In this document: positions 1 through 8,328 of the stretch, piece after piece
How the letters are laid out: every line of letters starts with the position of its first letter
Position numbering within the stretch: position 1 is the first letter of the stretch
Assembly (NCBI RefSeq): GCF_014203155.1
Contig: NZ_JACHIK010000003.1
Coordinates: 404,013 to 468,012 of the forward strand
Source of the DNA: Shinella fusca
GTDB taxonomy: Bacteria; Pseudomonadota; Alphaproteobacteria; Rhizobiales; Rhizobiaceae
Reading direction: 5' to 3'
DNA: 64,000 nucleotides
Notes under the pieces: model-generated
Databases searched by the model: none
Told to the model about the DNA's origin: nothing
Seen by the model: the letters and a program-made list of their open reading frames with translations, nothing else
Made by a program: the position numbers and the translations under genes

Positions 1-187
1 ATTTCATTTCGACGGTCTGCAGTGCAATCGGCGTGCCGCAATACTTCTCGACATAGTCGCGCGCCGCGGCGATCAGACTGGCGAAAAGCTCGTCATCGTC
101 GTCGTGCAGAACATTGCACTGGCGCTTCGCCTCAGCGATCGTTACCGGCTCGGCCGGAGGCGTCGTTACCTTCGCCGGATACCACAT
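1..187 (-). CDS. Phage head-tail connector protein, gp6-like (partial)
   Basis: The first 62 residues of a minus-strand gene that runs off the left window edge. It starts MWYPAKVTTPPAEPVTIAEA and continues with an acidic DDDDELFASLIAAARDYVEK stretch. A proline-rich start, a VTIAEAK helix and an AAxDYVEKYCG helix are typical of the gp6/phiE125 gp8 head-tail connector family, which forms the ring under the portal at the neck of the virion. Its position directly after the capsid genes fits. The ATG at 187 overlaps the end of the preceding gene by 56 bases, so a slightly later start is possible. Confidence 0.75.
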   Translation of the reverse strand, partial: MWYPAKVTTPPAEPVTIAEAKRQCNVLHDDDDELFASLIAAARDYVEKYCGTPIALQTVEMK

Positions 188-377
188 CCCTGCCCCGCTT
201 TCCGCGCCGCTCCTGCGCATCTGCATTCACGGCCCGCTCGACGGGGTCGACAACCACCGGCACGGCGTATCCCGCCTCGATGAGGCGGATAGCCTCGTCA
301 TCGGGAAAGTGAAACTCGTCGCCGGGATCGAGCACGTATGCTGGCCCGGCGATCGCCACGTTCATACGGACAAGCAT
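132..377 (-). CDS. Small phage structural-region protein, function unknown
   Basis: An 81-residue protein between the capsid-adjacent gene and the head-tail connector. The N-terminal 45 residues are orderly (a LDPGDEF turn followed by DDEAIRLIEAGYAVPV, a helix-strand pattern seen in small phage head-completion accessory proteins). The tail is rich in Arg, Gly and Asn and looks disordered. It starts at 377, sharing one base with the preceding stop; an internal Met at residue 6 could also be the start. Position suggests a head or neck accessory role, but no family is recognised. Confidence 0.6.
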   Translation of the reverse strand: MLVRMNVAIAGPAYVLDPGDEFHFPDDEAIRLIEAGYAVPVVVDPVERAVNADAQERRGKRGRDVVSGEGNDASGRAGNDR

Positions 378-595
378 TATGCGCCCGCGCTGATGGTCAG
401 AACGCCACTGTTATTCCAGAGGGCACCCGCAACGTTCGGGTTGGCCGTCGGAAGGCCCGTCACGATCACACCGCCGTTGGCATCTACGGTGAACACCGCG
501 TTGCCAAGCTTAAGCACGCCGCCAGCGGAAACAACCTGCCGATTGCCGTTGGCATCCTTGTAGACTTTCGATTCGTAGCTCATCGCCACCTCCAA
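377..595 (-). CDS. Small phage protein following capsid (possible head decoration or fibre-type domain)
   Basis: A 72-residue protein with a YKDANGNRQVV beta-hairpin at the N terminus and a C-terminal GLPTANPNVAGALWNNSG motif followed by VLTISAGA. This closing motif is found at the end of many small alphaproteobacterial phage structural proteins. It lies 33 bases after the capsid gene, the usual place of head decoration proteins. The role is inferred from position and the beta-rich composition only. Confidence 0.65.
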   Translation of the reverse strand: MEVAMSYESKVYKDANGNRQVVSAGGVLKLGNAVFTVDANGGVIVTGLPTANPNVAGALWNNSGVLTISAGA

Positions 596-628
596 ATTGG
601 AGGGCGGACCGAAGCCCGCCCGTTATTG

Positions 629-1906
629 TCAGGCCTGGATGAGGTGCTTGACGGCAGCGGTGTCGCCGAGCTCGCCGTCGAAGTAGATCAGGCCGGCGAT
701 GCCGAGATCCGGCCAGAAGCGTTCGCGCAGGACGCCGATGAGCGGCGAGCCGACCTTACGGACGAAGTACTTGCCGAAGTCACCGAACAGCAGCGTCTTG
801 TTGCCGGTGGCGATGTTCGCCATGGCCTGGTTGATGCTGTAGTTGTAACCGAGCAGCACGTTCGGAACGCCCTGCTGGACGTTACCCATCGTCCAGATGT
901 AACGGCCCTCGCCGTCCTTCAGCTTGCGGATGGCCGAAAGCGTCAGGTCGTTGAACATGAACCGGACCTTCGGCGACTGGCGGTAGGCCGGGTCCACCGA
1001 GTGGATGAGGTCGATGATTTCGTCGTACGTGATTGCGCCGGCGGCTGCCGCGGTCTTGCCGAGCGAGGATGCCGTCACAATACCGTTCGGATCGCCCGTG
1101 CCGTCGCCGACAGTCAGCTCCTGGTTGGCAATGCGGCCAAGGCGCTCACCGAGAAGCTGACCGAGCAGCGACTCCATGTTGAAGATGGAGTCGCGGGCAA
1201 GCTCCAGCGAGAACTTCACGAACTCGGTGTCGTAGCCGTAGGAATCCAGCGACTTCTGGCCGAACGTGACGTCCTTGCCGCCATCATCCGTCAGCGCCGT
1301 GCCTTCCGTGTGCTTTTCAGCTGTAACAGCGGTGTCGTCGACCGTCGGAACCTTGATCGGATTGCCGGTCGCCGTATTGAGCGTGGTGCAGATGTCCTCG
1401 TCATACATCGGACCCCAAGCCTTCATGGACTTGATGATCGTGTTGGCGAGTTCCGTCGGGACGGTGAAACCGCCTGCGGTCGTGGTGCCGACGGACTGGA
1501 TACGCTTCTCGGCTTCCTTCGGGGCTGCGCCAGCGCGGAGGATCTTGCGCTCTTCCGGCTCAAGGAACGACGGGTCCGCGCCGCCCGCAAGGAACTTGTA
1601 GAACACCTGACGGTATTCGATAGCCGCGCCCTCTTCCTGACCGCGCGTGTCCGTGTCCTCGCCCTTGGGCCGCTTCCTGGCGCGCTCTTCTTCCTGGCGA
1701 GCCGCAAAACGCGCCTCAACGTCTGCCATCTTCTGCTCGCGCTCGATAGTGCGCTCGATTTTATCGAACTCCGCCATGATGTCGTCATGGCGCTTGTCAA
1801 GCTCGGCCGCGCGGGCTTCGTCGGTGTTCTTCTTGATTTCATCAAGAGCCTCGCGAGCCTGCGTCATAAGACGGCCGCGCTTCTCCTGCAGTTCCGTAAG
1901 GGACAT
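629..1906 (-). CDS. HK97-family phage major capsid protein
   Basis: A 425-residue protein that forms the icosahedral shell. Residues 1 to about 115 are a charged coiled-coil delta domain (helical runs such as LTELQEKRGRLMTQAREALDE and KIERTIEREQKMADVEARFA) that is normally removed by the prohead protease. The rest has capsid-fold signatures including a GGFTVPTELAN segment, a TVGDGTGDPNGI loop, and a C-terminal VLLGYNYSINQAM / LLFGDFGKYFVR segment. The start at 1906 is preferred to an upstream in-frame Met because a GGAG ribosome site precedes it and the family begins here. It follows the protease gene, as in HK97. Confidence 0.96.
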   Translation of the reverse strand: MSLTELQEKRGRLMTQAREALDEIKKNTDEARAAELDKRHDDIMAEFDKIERTIEREQKMADVEARFAARQEEERARKRPKGEDTDTRGQEEGAAIEYRQVFYKFLAGGADPSFLEPEERKILRAGAAPKEAEKRIQSVGTTTAGGFTVPTELANTIIKSMKAWGPMYDEDICTTLNTATGNPIKVPTVDDTAVTAEKHTEGTALTDDGGKDVTFGQKSLDSYGYDTEFVKFSLELARDSIFNMESLLGQLLGERLGRIANQELTVGDGTGDPNGIVTASSLGKTAAAAGAITYDEIIDLIHSVDPAYRQSPKVRFMFNDLTLSAIRKLKDGEGRYIWTMGNVQQGVPNVLLGYNYSINQAMANIATGNKTLLFGDFGKYFVRKVGSPLIGVLRERFWPDLGIAGLIYFDGELGDTAAVKHLIQA

Positions 1907-1979
1907 ACTGGTCTCCAGTCTTCGATTGTTGGGGAAAATGGCAGGACGTTCGTCCTTGCCCTCCGGCAGCGCCGGGTGA

Positions 1980-2624
1980 CTACGAGGCGCCCTGCCCGTC
2001 GCTCTGCGACTGGATGCCCCGAAACTTCTGCTCCATGGCGGCACGCTTTTCAGCGATACGCCGCTCTGCGGCCGCTCTGTTTTCTGCTTTCCTCTGCTCG
2101 ACAGCCGTTGCGTCCTCCGCACCTGCGCGGAAAGCCTCCAGCGAACGAACGCCGATGGTCGTATCCTCGTATGCGGGCCACGCGACCGCCGACACCTCGT
2201 GCAACTCCACCTTCTCGATGGTGCGCATGGGTGGCGACACAGTCTCGTCCCAGGTTTCCTTCTTCACGCGGAAACCGAAGGACATTCCGGAAATGTCGCC
2301 ACGGGACACGAGCTCCCACAGGTCGTTGCCGTCGCTGGTGTTCGGCACATCGATCTCGACGCGAAGGCCGACGCCGTCCTCCGAGAGCCGCAGCGTGCCA
2401 GACTTGGTTCTTCCGACCACGCGGCCGGGATCGTGATCGACGAGCGCCCGAACGTCCCCGTCCAGCGCGTCGGAAAACGCGCCCGGGGACAGCTTCTCCT
2501 GAAAATAGGATCCGATATTGGTCAGCCGCTCGAAAACGGCCGCATAGCCAACCAGCGTGCGCTTGTCGTTGTCCGCCCGCACCTCAAGCCCGAGGCCGGC
2601 GGAACGGCGTTCAATGTCAATCAT
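1980..2624 (-). CDS. HK97-family prohead protease
   Basis: A 214-residue serine protease that matures the capsid by cutting off the scaffold domain. Family features visible are the N-terminal GYAAVFERL strand, the GAF motif near residue 48, the presumed catalytic His64 in LVDHDPGRVVGRT and Ser115 in ISGMSFGFRV, followed by the LHEVSAVAWPAYEDT strand near residue 140. The C-terminal 55 residues are a charged Ala/Glu/Arg helix of the kind these proteases remove from themselves. It overlaps the portal stop by 4 bases, showing translational coupling. Confidence 0.96.
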   Translation of the reverse strand: MIDIERRSAGLGLEVRADNDKRTLVGYAAVFERLTNIGSYFQEKLSPGAFSDALDGDVRALVDHDPGRVVGRTKSGTLRLSEDGVGLRVEIDVPNTSDGNDLWELVSRGDISGMSFGFRVKKETWDETVSPPMRTIEKVELHEVSAVAWPAYEDTTIGVRSLEAFRAGAEDATAVEQRKAENRAAAERRIAEKRAAMEQKFRGIQSQSDGQGAS

Positions 2625-3892
2625 GCGGCTTCAGCCTCACCCTCGTTGCCGTCTTGCGGCTGGTTGTCATTCGCCGGAGCCGGCTGCTTGCCCGCCTTAT
2701 CGAGCGGGATCGTGGCCCCCTGAATCAGGAGCCGGTCGCCACCGTTCAAAGGCTCTCTGTTGTCGAGAGCGCGCGCTTCATTCGGCGTCAGTTGCCCCGT
2801 CTGGATAGCGCGGGCATTGCCTTCCATGCGGGTCTTGTAGTCGCCGCGCAGCAGTCCATCGAGATTGTGCTCAAGATACCGCCCGCGCGACGTTCGTCCG
2901 AACACCTTGAGGTTCAACTCACCCTCAAACGCCTTGGCCCACTGCCCGACGAGGTGCTTTACGAGGTGCAAGTCCTGCTGCTCTGCGTTGCTGAACGTCG
3001 CCCGCGTCAGATCCTGCAGGAATGCCGGCGGCATCTGGTAGGCCCGCGCGATTTCTTCGACCTGGAAACGCCGCGCCTCGATCATCTGACCCTTTGCAGG
3101 GTCCAGGCCGACCGGGTTCAACTTGTATCCAGGCGGAATCGGGAAGACCGATTCCCCAGCGCCCTTCGCGCCGTCGATCGCCCGCTTGATGTCGGCCTTG
3201 GCGCGGTTCATCGCGTCATTGTTGGCCGGCAACGGCCCCTCAAGCACCAGCGGCGGCACCCCGCCACCGGCAAAGAAGTTGCTGCCGTAGTCGTTCATCG
3301 CCAGGGCAAGCTGGATAGCCTTCGATGCCTGAACGATCGGGCCGTAGTGCTTAAGGCCATCAGCCTTAAGCATGAACGGCACGTCGATCACGTCTTCGGC
3401 GGGATACTCGACGCCATCGTGGGTATAGAATACCTTGCCGCCACGGCGTGAAATCGTCGTCTTGCCGGGGTCAAGAGGCCAAATCGCCTCTACCCCCTGT
3501 GGGGTGCGCTCGATCCACGCCAGGCCCCGTCCGCCGGTAAACACCTGCGCCCAAAACCACTGCCGGAACTTGAAGCTGTCCTGCGACGGGTTCGGAGCGT
3601 CGTGCACCACCGTCGCCAGCATTCCAGTTATGCGCTCCGACCCCGTTTTTGTCTTCCGGTACGGGTGCAGTGGCAACGCCGCGAGCGTGCGGGACAGAAA
3701 GTTCACCGCCGCCCACACCGCAGGCACGGTAAGCGCGGTGTCGATCGTAACCGCTGGTAGGTTCGCCGACTGCACCCCAAAGAACGCCAGGAAATTCTCT
3801 GCGCTCACGGGGACAGTCGGATTTTCTATGCTGGCCCGCGTTTCCGCAGGCTTTCCCGCGTTTCGGCGGCTAAACCAGTCTTTCACAGCCAT
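2621..3892 (-). CDS. Phage portal protein, HK97 family
   Basis: A 423-residue portal subunit, which forms the dodecameric DNA channel at one vertex of the head. Recognisable segments are the N-terminal region ending in TVPAVWAAVNFLSRTLAALPLH, the LPLDPxxT-like IWPLDPGKTTISR strand, the IDVPFMLKADGLKHYGPIVQ region near residue 170 and the C-terminal QMPPAFLQDLTRATFSNAEQ clip motif. Length is normal for the family. It sits between terminase and protease and its start shares one base with the terminase stop. Confidence 0.95.
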   Translation of the reverse strand: MAVKDWFSRRNAGKPAETRASIENPTVPVSAENFLAFFGVQSANLPAVTIDTALTVPAVWAAVNFLSRTLAALPLHPYRKTKTGSERITGMLATVVHDAPNPSQDSFKFRQWFWAQVFTGGRGLAWIERTPQGVEAIWPLDPGKTTISRRGGKVFYTHDGVEYPAEDVIDVPFMLKADGLKHYGPIVQASKAIQLALAMNDYGSNFFAGGGVPPLVLEGPLPANNDAMNRAKADIKRAIDGAKGAGESVFPIPPGYKLNPVGLDPAKGQMIEARRFQVEEIARAYQMPPAFLQDLTRATFSNAEQQDLHLVKHLVGQWAKAFEGELNLKVFGRTSRGRYLEHNLDGLLRGDYKTRMEGNARAIQTGQLTPNEARALDNREPLNGGDRLLIQGATIPLDKAGKQPAPANDNQPQDGNEGEAEAA

Positions 3893-5559
3893 TATGCCGC
3901 CTTTGCGATACTGAATTCAGGATTGTCCCACGGCGACGAAGCCTCGGAGGCTCCCTCGTACGTCCCAGCCATTGCCGCCGCCTGCGCCAGAGCAACAGCG
4001 CCGTCGATACGACCGCGTGACTTTTTCTTTTCGAGCTTCCTGTTGCCGCTCGGATCCTGCTTCACGGTGGCATTCATCATGCACATCGTCAGGACCGGGT
4101 GACCGCCATGGGCTATCCGCCTGTTCAGGATCAGGCTCTCCAGGTCCCTGAGGGCTGGAGACATGGACGCAAACCCCTGACCGAACGGCTCGAATACAGC
4201 GTTATCGCCGTCCAGCTGCTCGTCGGTGAAGCCGGCCGCCTGGAGCCACGGTTTCAAGTGCCGCCAGTTCCAGCGGTCAAATCCGATCTTCCGAATGTCC
4301 ATTCGGTCAAACAGCCCGCGCAGGTGATGCGCCACGAATTCATATTCGACCGTCGGCCCCGGCGTCGTCTCAAGAAACCGCCTTCCGTCTTCATCCGGCG
4401 TGTTCCACACGTCATATGGCACGCGGTCTGCCTTGGCCTTCTCGCGCAATCCATCGCCGGGCAGCCAGAACGTCGGCTTCACGTGCCAGACAGTCTTGCC
4501 ATCCACGTCCTTCGGCGCCATCAGCACCAAGGCCGTCAGGTCGCTCACCTCCGACAAATCGAGCCCGCCGAATACCGGCAGACCGTCAAAATCAGAAACC
4601 GGCCCATCACAAGCCCGCCATACTGCAGGAGACACGAACGGCGCCGATGCGTCGATGCGTTGGTTCAGGTGAAGCCAGCGAAAACTAGCCTCCTCGGTCG
4701 GCATGCGGGCAGCGCGTTCCGCATCGTCCCGAATGGACGACACGGACTTGAACACGCCCAACGCCGGGTTGGCGGCCTTCCACGCGTCCTCGTCGAGGAC
4801 ATCGCAATCTGCTGGAGCCGCATAGAGATGCGACACGGTGCGGGGTGCCTTGGACGTCTCAGCGTCATCCAGCCAGCGAGAAAACAGGTCGTTGTCCGTG
4901 GCCGCCTGCGTCGAGATGGCGAAGATCATCGCCTTGTCGCCGTAAGCTCCCTGAGACGTGACGATCGCCTCCACGAAATCGTCGTGCGGGCCCTTGATCT
5001 GGCCGACTTCATCGAGGATGGCGACAAGCGGCGAACCGCCGTGCGCGCTCTTTGCTTCAGCCGAACTGGCGCGATAGACGACGTTCTTTTTCAGTCCGAC
5101 TATCATCTTGCCGGACGGCACGATGCGGTACTTGCCCTTCAGGCGCTCCGACATCATCAGCATCTTGCTGGCGTAATTGAACACCTCAGCGGCCTGGTCG
5201 CGAGACCGGGCGCCGGACATGATGCGGCTGTTCGGAAACGCCTCAGGACCGACAACATGCCCGAGAAGCAGGCAGGCAATCGTGGCCGTCTTGGAGTTCT
5301 TACGGGCAATCGAGAGATACGCTCGAGATGTACCCGCCGGATTGTCGTAAACCGCGAGGATAAACGCGACCTGGAAATCCAGCAACCGGATCGGCTGGCC
5401 GACAAGTTCGCCCTCAGGGACGACAAGGTAGGTCTCAATGAACCTGCACATCCGCTCGCCGCGGGTCAGCTTCTCGGTGGGAAGTTTGCGCCAGTCACGC
5501 AGGACTGGAGTCGGGCCGCACTTGATGGCGCCAACCACAGCCTCAGAGAGCATTTTCAA
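3892..5559 (-). CDS. Phage terminase large subunit
   Basis: A 555-residue DNA-packaging motor. The ATPase domain has a Walker A variant SIARKNSKTATIA (residues 83-95) and a Walker B LVAILDEVG (178-186). The nuclease domain starts at about residue 328 with FGGLDLSEVSDLTAL, whose Asp334 is the expected metal ligand, and DRWNWRHLKPWLQ lies in the usual downstream position. The order small subunit, large subunit, portal is the standard packaging module. Likely start at 5559, seven bases after the small-subunit stop. Confidence 0.95.
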   Translation of the reverse strand: MKMLSEAVVGAIKCGPTPVLRDWRKLPTEKLTRGERMCRFIETYLVVPEGELVGQPIRLLDFQVAFILAVYDNPAGTSRAYLSIARKNSKTATIACLLLGHVVGPEAFPNSRIMSGARSRDQAAEVFNYASKMLMMSERLKGKYRIVPSGKMIVGLKKNVVYRASSAEAKSAHGGSPLVAILDEVGQIKGPHDDFVEAIVTSQGAYGDKAMIFAISTQAATDNDLFSRWLDDAETSKAPRTVSHLYAAPADCDVLDEDAWKAANPALGVFKSVSSIRDDAERAARMPTEEASFRWLHLNQRIDASAPFVSPAVWRACDGPVSDFDGLPVFGGLDLSEVSDLTALVLMAPKDVDGKTVWHVKPTFWLPGDGLREKAKADRVPYDVWNTPDEDGRRFLETTPGPTVEYEFVAHHLRGLFDRMDIRKIGFDRWNWRHLKPWLQAAGFTDEQLDGDNAVFEPFGQGFASMSPALRDLESLILNRRIAHGGHPVLTMCMMNATVKQDPSGNRKLEKKKSRGRIDGAVALAQAAAMAGTYEGASEASSPWDNPEFSIAKAA

Positions 5560-5565
5560 CCTCGA

Positions 5566-6018
5566 CTAGGCCAGAAGCAGATCGTCGTCGCTCGCCGCCG
5601 CCCCCTCGATTTCCTTCGCCGCCTCACGTCGTTTCGCGACGTCCCGCGCTTCGCCACCCTGCGCCCGCGCATGCAGGGACAACGACCGGCGGAATGACAG
5701 GATCGATGAGGCGTGCATCTGAACGACAGCCTTGCGCGGATTGGCGAGCGGAGAGCCTTTTTCGGAGTAGGCAACAGCACCTTCCGTGCGCAGCAAATCC
5801 TGCTCGCGCACTAGATCCGCCATGGTGCGAGCCAGCATCGCGGCAATCTCAAGCTGGTGTGCCGACCACTCGGCGCGGGCGTATTCGGCGATCACATTCC
5901 GGAAAAATGGAATGTCACCGTCGGACAACGGCACGTTTGCAGGCATTTGGATGTCGTCAGCGGAAGCGATCCGTACCGCTTCGGTGACGCTGTCGACGCG
6001 ACCGCGCTTGCGAGCCAT
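5566..6018 (-). CDS. Phage terminase small subunit, P27 family
   Basis: A 150-residue DNA-recognition subunit of the packaging motor. A helix-rich core (FFRNVIAEYARAEWSAHQLE, then AAMLARTMADLVREQDLLRTE) and a GSPLANPRKAVVQMHASSIL segment near residues 90-105 match the P27 small terminase pattern, where the NP motif lies before the last helix. The start at 6018 is preferred to one 42 bases upstream because a strong GAGGAGG ribosome site lies just before it. It directly precedes the large subunit. Confidence 0.85.
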   Translation of the reverse strand: MARKRGRVDSVTEAVRIASADDIQMPANVPLSDGDIPFFRNVIAEYARAEWSAHQLEIAAMLARTMADLVREQDLLRTEGAVAYSEKGSPLANPRKAVVQMHASSILSFRRSLSLHARAQGGEARDVAKRREAAKEIEGAAASDDDLLLA

Positions 6019-6134
6019 GGCGCTCCTCCTCGCGCACGCGCGCTTGCGCACGCGAGGCAAAAATCTGTGTTTGCATTAACGTTCTTGGTCCGCGCCGCTC
6101 CTGCGGCCGACAGTCGGAAGGGCCGACCCTCCCC

Positions 6135-6446
6135 CTACCCAATCTCGATGGGATACCCATCCACGCCGTAGGTGACGACCTTCACGCCGCGCTCCATTGC
6201 CTGCTTTGCGCTGTCATGGTGATGCCGGCAAAGGGACTGAAGATTTTCAGGGTCGAAGAACAAGGCCTCATCGCCTTTGTGTTCCTTGATGTGGTCGACC
6301 ACCTCGGCAGCCGTCACGTCCTCGGTGATAAGGCAGAACCGGCACAGCGGCTCACGGGACAACTGCTGCTCACGCAGATTCAGCCAGCGCGATCGCTTAT
6401 AAAGGTGCTGCCATGCAGCGCTTTCGCCGCGACGTTTGGTTGCCAT
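6135..6446 (-). CDS. HNH endonuclease
   Basis: A 103-residue nuclease. It has the first zinc ligands Cys35 and Cys38 (PLCRFC), the catalytic core VVDHIKEHKGD with Asp51-His52, Asn68 in DPENLQSLC, and the second zinc and metal ligands Cys73 to His77 (CRHHHD). In HK97-type phages an HNH protein next to the terminase genes assists DNA cleavage at packaging; its location 117 bases before the small subunit supports that role. The initiator at 6446 has only a weak AGG ribosome site. Confidence 0.92.
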   Translation of the reverse strand: MATKRRGESAAWQHLYKRSRWLNLREQQLSREPLCRFCLITEDVTAAEVVDHIKEHKGDEALFFDPENLQSLCRHHHDSAKQAMERGVKVVTYGVDGYPIEIG

Positions 6447-6537
6447 CGCCTACCTATAAGCGCACCACGAACGCCCGGTGCCGGGGGAGCGCCGATGGCG
6501 CTGAAACAAAAGCGGTTGGAGAATGCTGTCCGCTGAC

Positions 6538-7029
6538 TTACCGAGTGAACTTTCCCCGCAAGAGGATGTGCATACGCTTCAACACCATGAGCATCGTGAG
6601 AAGAAAGTTCAATCCAACAAAATAGATAACAGCCTCGATTATGATTTGCCCTATTCCACCCACAAAAAGAAGAACCACTAGAAGCATAACGGCCAACAAC
6701 GAGGACATGACCGCGAAAGAGATATTTGCAAACGACTGCTGTACGAGCTCTTCTCGCACCGGATCAGGCTCTTCTTCTCCCGAAGAGAAACTGTAGATCA
6801 GGACGAGCACGTTAAAGAGAAGCCCGCCAAAGATAGCGAAAGCCGAGATGAGAGTGCCTACGTGTCCATCCGGTATGTGGAATCCAGCGACGGCGGAGCC
6901 AACTGCCACCGCAATAGGGAATCCAACCATCACGGCAAAGTCGAGGGCACTAAACTTACCGGTTGCTTCGTCTTTGAACGTTGCAAAATGATCTTGAACA
7001 ATGGCACGGAGATCGATCTTCGACGTCAC
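6538..7029 (-). CDS. Four-helix membrane protein, partner of the upstream 310-residue protein; function unknown
   Basis: A 163-residue protein with four clear membrane helices at about residues 29-49, 57-80, 102-124 and 128-150, with a charged cytosolic-type N terminus (MTSKIDLRAIVQDHFATFKD), an acidic loop SSGEEEPDPVREE between helices 2 and 3, and a basic KRMHILLRGKFTR tail. Its start overlaps the stop of the preceding gene by 4 bases, so the two are translated together. Base composition is lower in GC than the phage packaging genes. No family is recognised. It is unlikely to be a holin because it is far from any lysis enzyme and is coupled to a non-lytic protein. A role as membrane effector of a two-part defence or exclusion system is inference. 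Confidence 0.8.
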   Translation of the reverse strand: MTSKIDLRAIVQDHFATFKDEATGKFSALDFAVMVGFPIAVAVGSAVAGFHIPDGHVGTLISAFAIFGGLLFNVLVLIYSFSSGEEEPDPVREELVQQSFANISFAVMSSLLAVMLLVVLLFVGGIGQIIIEAVIYFVGLNFLLTMLMVLKRMHILLRGKFTR

Positions 7030-7958
7030 AACTTGATCCCTCCTCGTTTCGCCAAGTCGGCCGCAACTTTATCAAACTCGCTCTTAAGGCTTGCCCTTGT
7101 CGGGTGCCCATCGGCTCCGAACTTCACGTCATCAGTGATATCCACCGACATCGAGATCGAATCCGGCTTGGTCAAGTTTACGGACTTTAGCTCGTCGCCT
7201 ATCCTAATCTTGGCCTTAACGACATCGAAGCCGTGATCGTCAAACTCAAACACATCCTCAAGCTTCTTCTGCCCCTTGGCGAAGGCGATTAGACCGCTCT
7301 TTTTAAAGAGACCCGCGCTTGACTTAATGATCTGCGTAAAAGTTCCGGGGTAAACCTTCTTCTGGCCACCGTACAGATCCGCGATGTCGGCTGGAATCTC
7401 GTGTTTTTCAACTATAAGCTCCTCAACATTCCCGCCCTTAAGGTACTGCGCAAGAGTGTCTGCGATAGTCAATTGCCGAACGTGCAGGCGGTAATCCGGG
7501 TATTGAGATTCAAAAACGCCAACGACTGCTGTCTCAAACAACCCCTTTACACCCTGCAGACCAGTTTGCTGCAAGACTACAATCCCTCTAGTTTCGTTAT
7601 CCGGGACCGCAATGTAGAAATAGAACGGCTCAGCCAGGGATTCCGTCTTCTTCTTTTTGTACGATACGTTGCCGCTCGCAGAATCGATAATGTCTCCGGC
7701 CTGCCCATAATCCCCCGACATGATTAATCCAGTTAGAGGGCCGGCATTTGCCTTGTCTAAATCGACTTTGAATATCTTGTCGTGCAGCTTCAGAGCGACA
7801 TATTTGGGGTACTTTTGCAGTATCTTTTGCAGCGCTATTCTCAGCGCCTGAGATCCGTCAAATTTCCCAAATTTCAGGTTGTCGCTCGACCGTGCATTGA
7901 GCTTACGCACCTCAATTAGATACGCTACCGCCTTACATCGTCTCATTCGATCCCCCAT
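7026..7958 (-). CDS. Soluble 310-residue protein of unknown function, first gene of a two-gene accessory cassette
   Basis: A soluble protein without signal peptide or membrane helix. Three blocks can be seen: an N-terminal alpha-beta part with IALQKILQKYPKYVALKLHD and a Lys-rich SYKKKKTES loop (to about residue 105); a central strand-rich part with FYFYIAVPDNETRGIVVLQQ and GVKGLFETAVVGVFESQYPD, where a hydrophobic strand leads into a helix; and a C-terminal part ending SMSVDITDDVKFGADGHPT before a final helix. No catalytic motif or P-loop is visible. It is not a phage structural or replication protein by sequence or place. The AT-rich codon use and the coupled membrane partner mark it as cargo. 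A sensor or toxin-control role is only inferred. Confidence 0.8.
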   Translation of the reverse strand: MGDRMRRCKAVAYLIEVRKLNARSSDNLKFGKFDGSQALRIALQKILQKYPKYVALKLHDKIFKVDLDKANAGPLTGLIMSGDYGQAGDIIDSASGNVSYKKKKTESLAEPFYFYIAVPDNETRGIVVLQQTGLQGVKGLFETAVVGVFESQYPDYRLHVRQLTIADTLAQYLKGGNVEELIVEKHEIPADIADLYGGQKKVYPGTFTQIIKSSAGLFKKSGLIAFAKGQKKLEDVFEFDDHGFDVVKAKIRIGDELKSVNLTKPDSISMSVDITDDVKFGADGHPTRASLKSEFDKVAADLAKRGGIKL

Positions 7959-8100
7959 ACTTAGACGTGTGGGGACGCTAGCAAAACATCACAACCCAGT
8001 CTAAGGTTGCAACCGCTTTTAAACCGATTTCTTTCCTGTACCTAGCGCATGAAAACAAAAGCGGCCGCTCGACACCGCCAAGCAGTGGAGCAGCCGCACG

Positions 8101-8134
8101 ATTGTCTGTCGCTAGAGGAGGAGCGCCAGACAAT
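8101..8134. other. Long hairpin with ribosome-site-like loop
   Basis: ATTGTCTGTCGC (8101-8112) and GCGCCAGACAAT (8123-8134) pair in 11 of 12 positions around the 10-base loop TAGAGGAGGA. There is no T-run, so it is not a simple terminator. The loop carries GAGGAGG, which resembles a ribosome-binding site, and a TTG codon begins at the last base of the stem. It could be an operator palindrome or a translation-control hairpin. Confidence 0.5.
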
Positions 8135-8328
8135 TGGAATTCGGCAAGCCAGCGCCTCCTCTCTGGGTTACGGCGCGCGAAGTGGCTGACCTGCCGAATG
8201 GGGGTCGGGAAGGCGAAGGGACCGCAGCGCTTCGCTCTTATTCCAGCCTGGGCCTTTCAGCCGAGGACTTCCCGATAAAGAGCCCGCCAGGGTACGCCGA
8301 AGCGTGGCAGGCCTTGTCGACTAATTAG
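8134..8328 (+). CDS. Possible small protein with TTG start (weak)
   Basis: A 64-codon reading frame from a TTG preceded by GAGGAGG at a workable distance. The product has PPLWVTAREVADLPNGG near its start, which loosely resembles the first helix of Mu-type DNA-binding domains (tryptophan, then a TAxEVADLP helix), but the rest does not complete that fold. It lies in the otherwise unassigned stretch between the accessory pair and the secreted-protein gene. It may be a remnant or not a gene. Confidence 0.25.
   Translation: MEFGKPAPPLWVTAREVADLPNGGREGEGTAALRSYSSLGLSAEDFPIKSPPGYAEAWQALSTN

Noticed and set aside
338..3451. Very long open frame on the plus strand across the capsid-portal region
   Set aside because: It is an antisense shadow of the phage structural genes: GC-rich codon bias keeps the opposite frame open, and its translation is Arg/Ala-rich without recognisable domains.
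6538..7029. Four-helix phage membrane protein as a holin
   Set aside because: No endolysin or spanin nearby, and the gene is coupled to a soluble 310-residue protein rather than a lysis gene.
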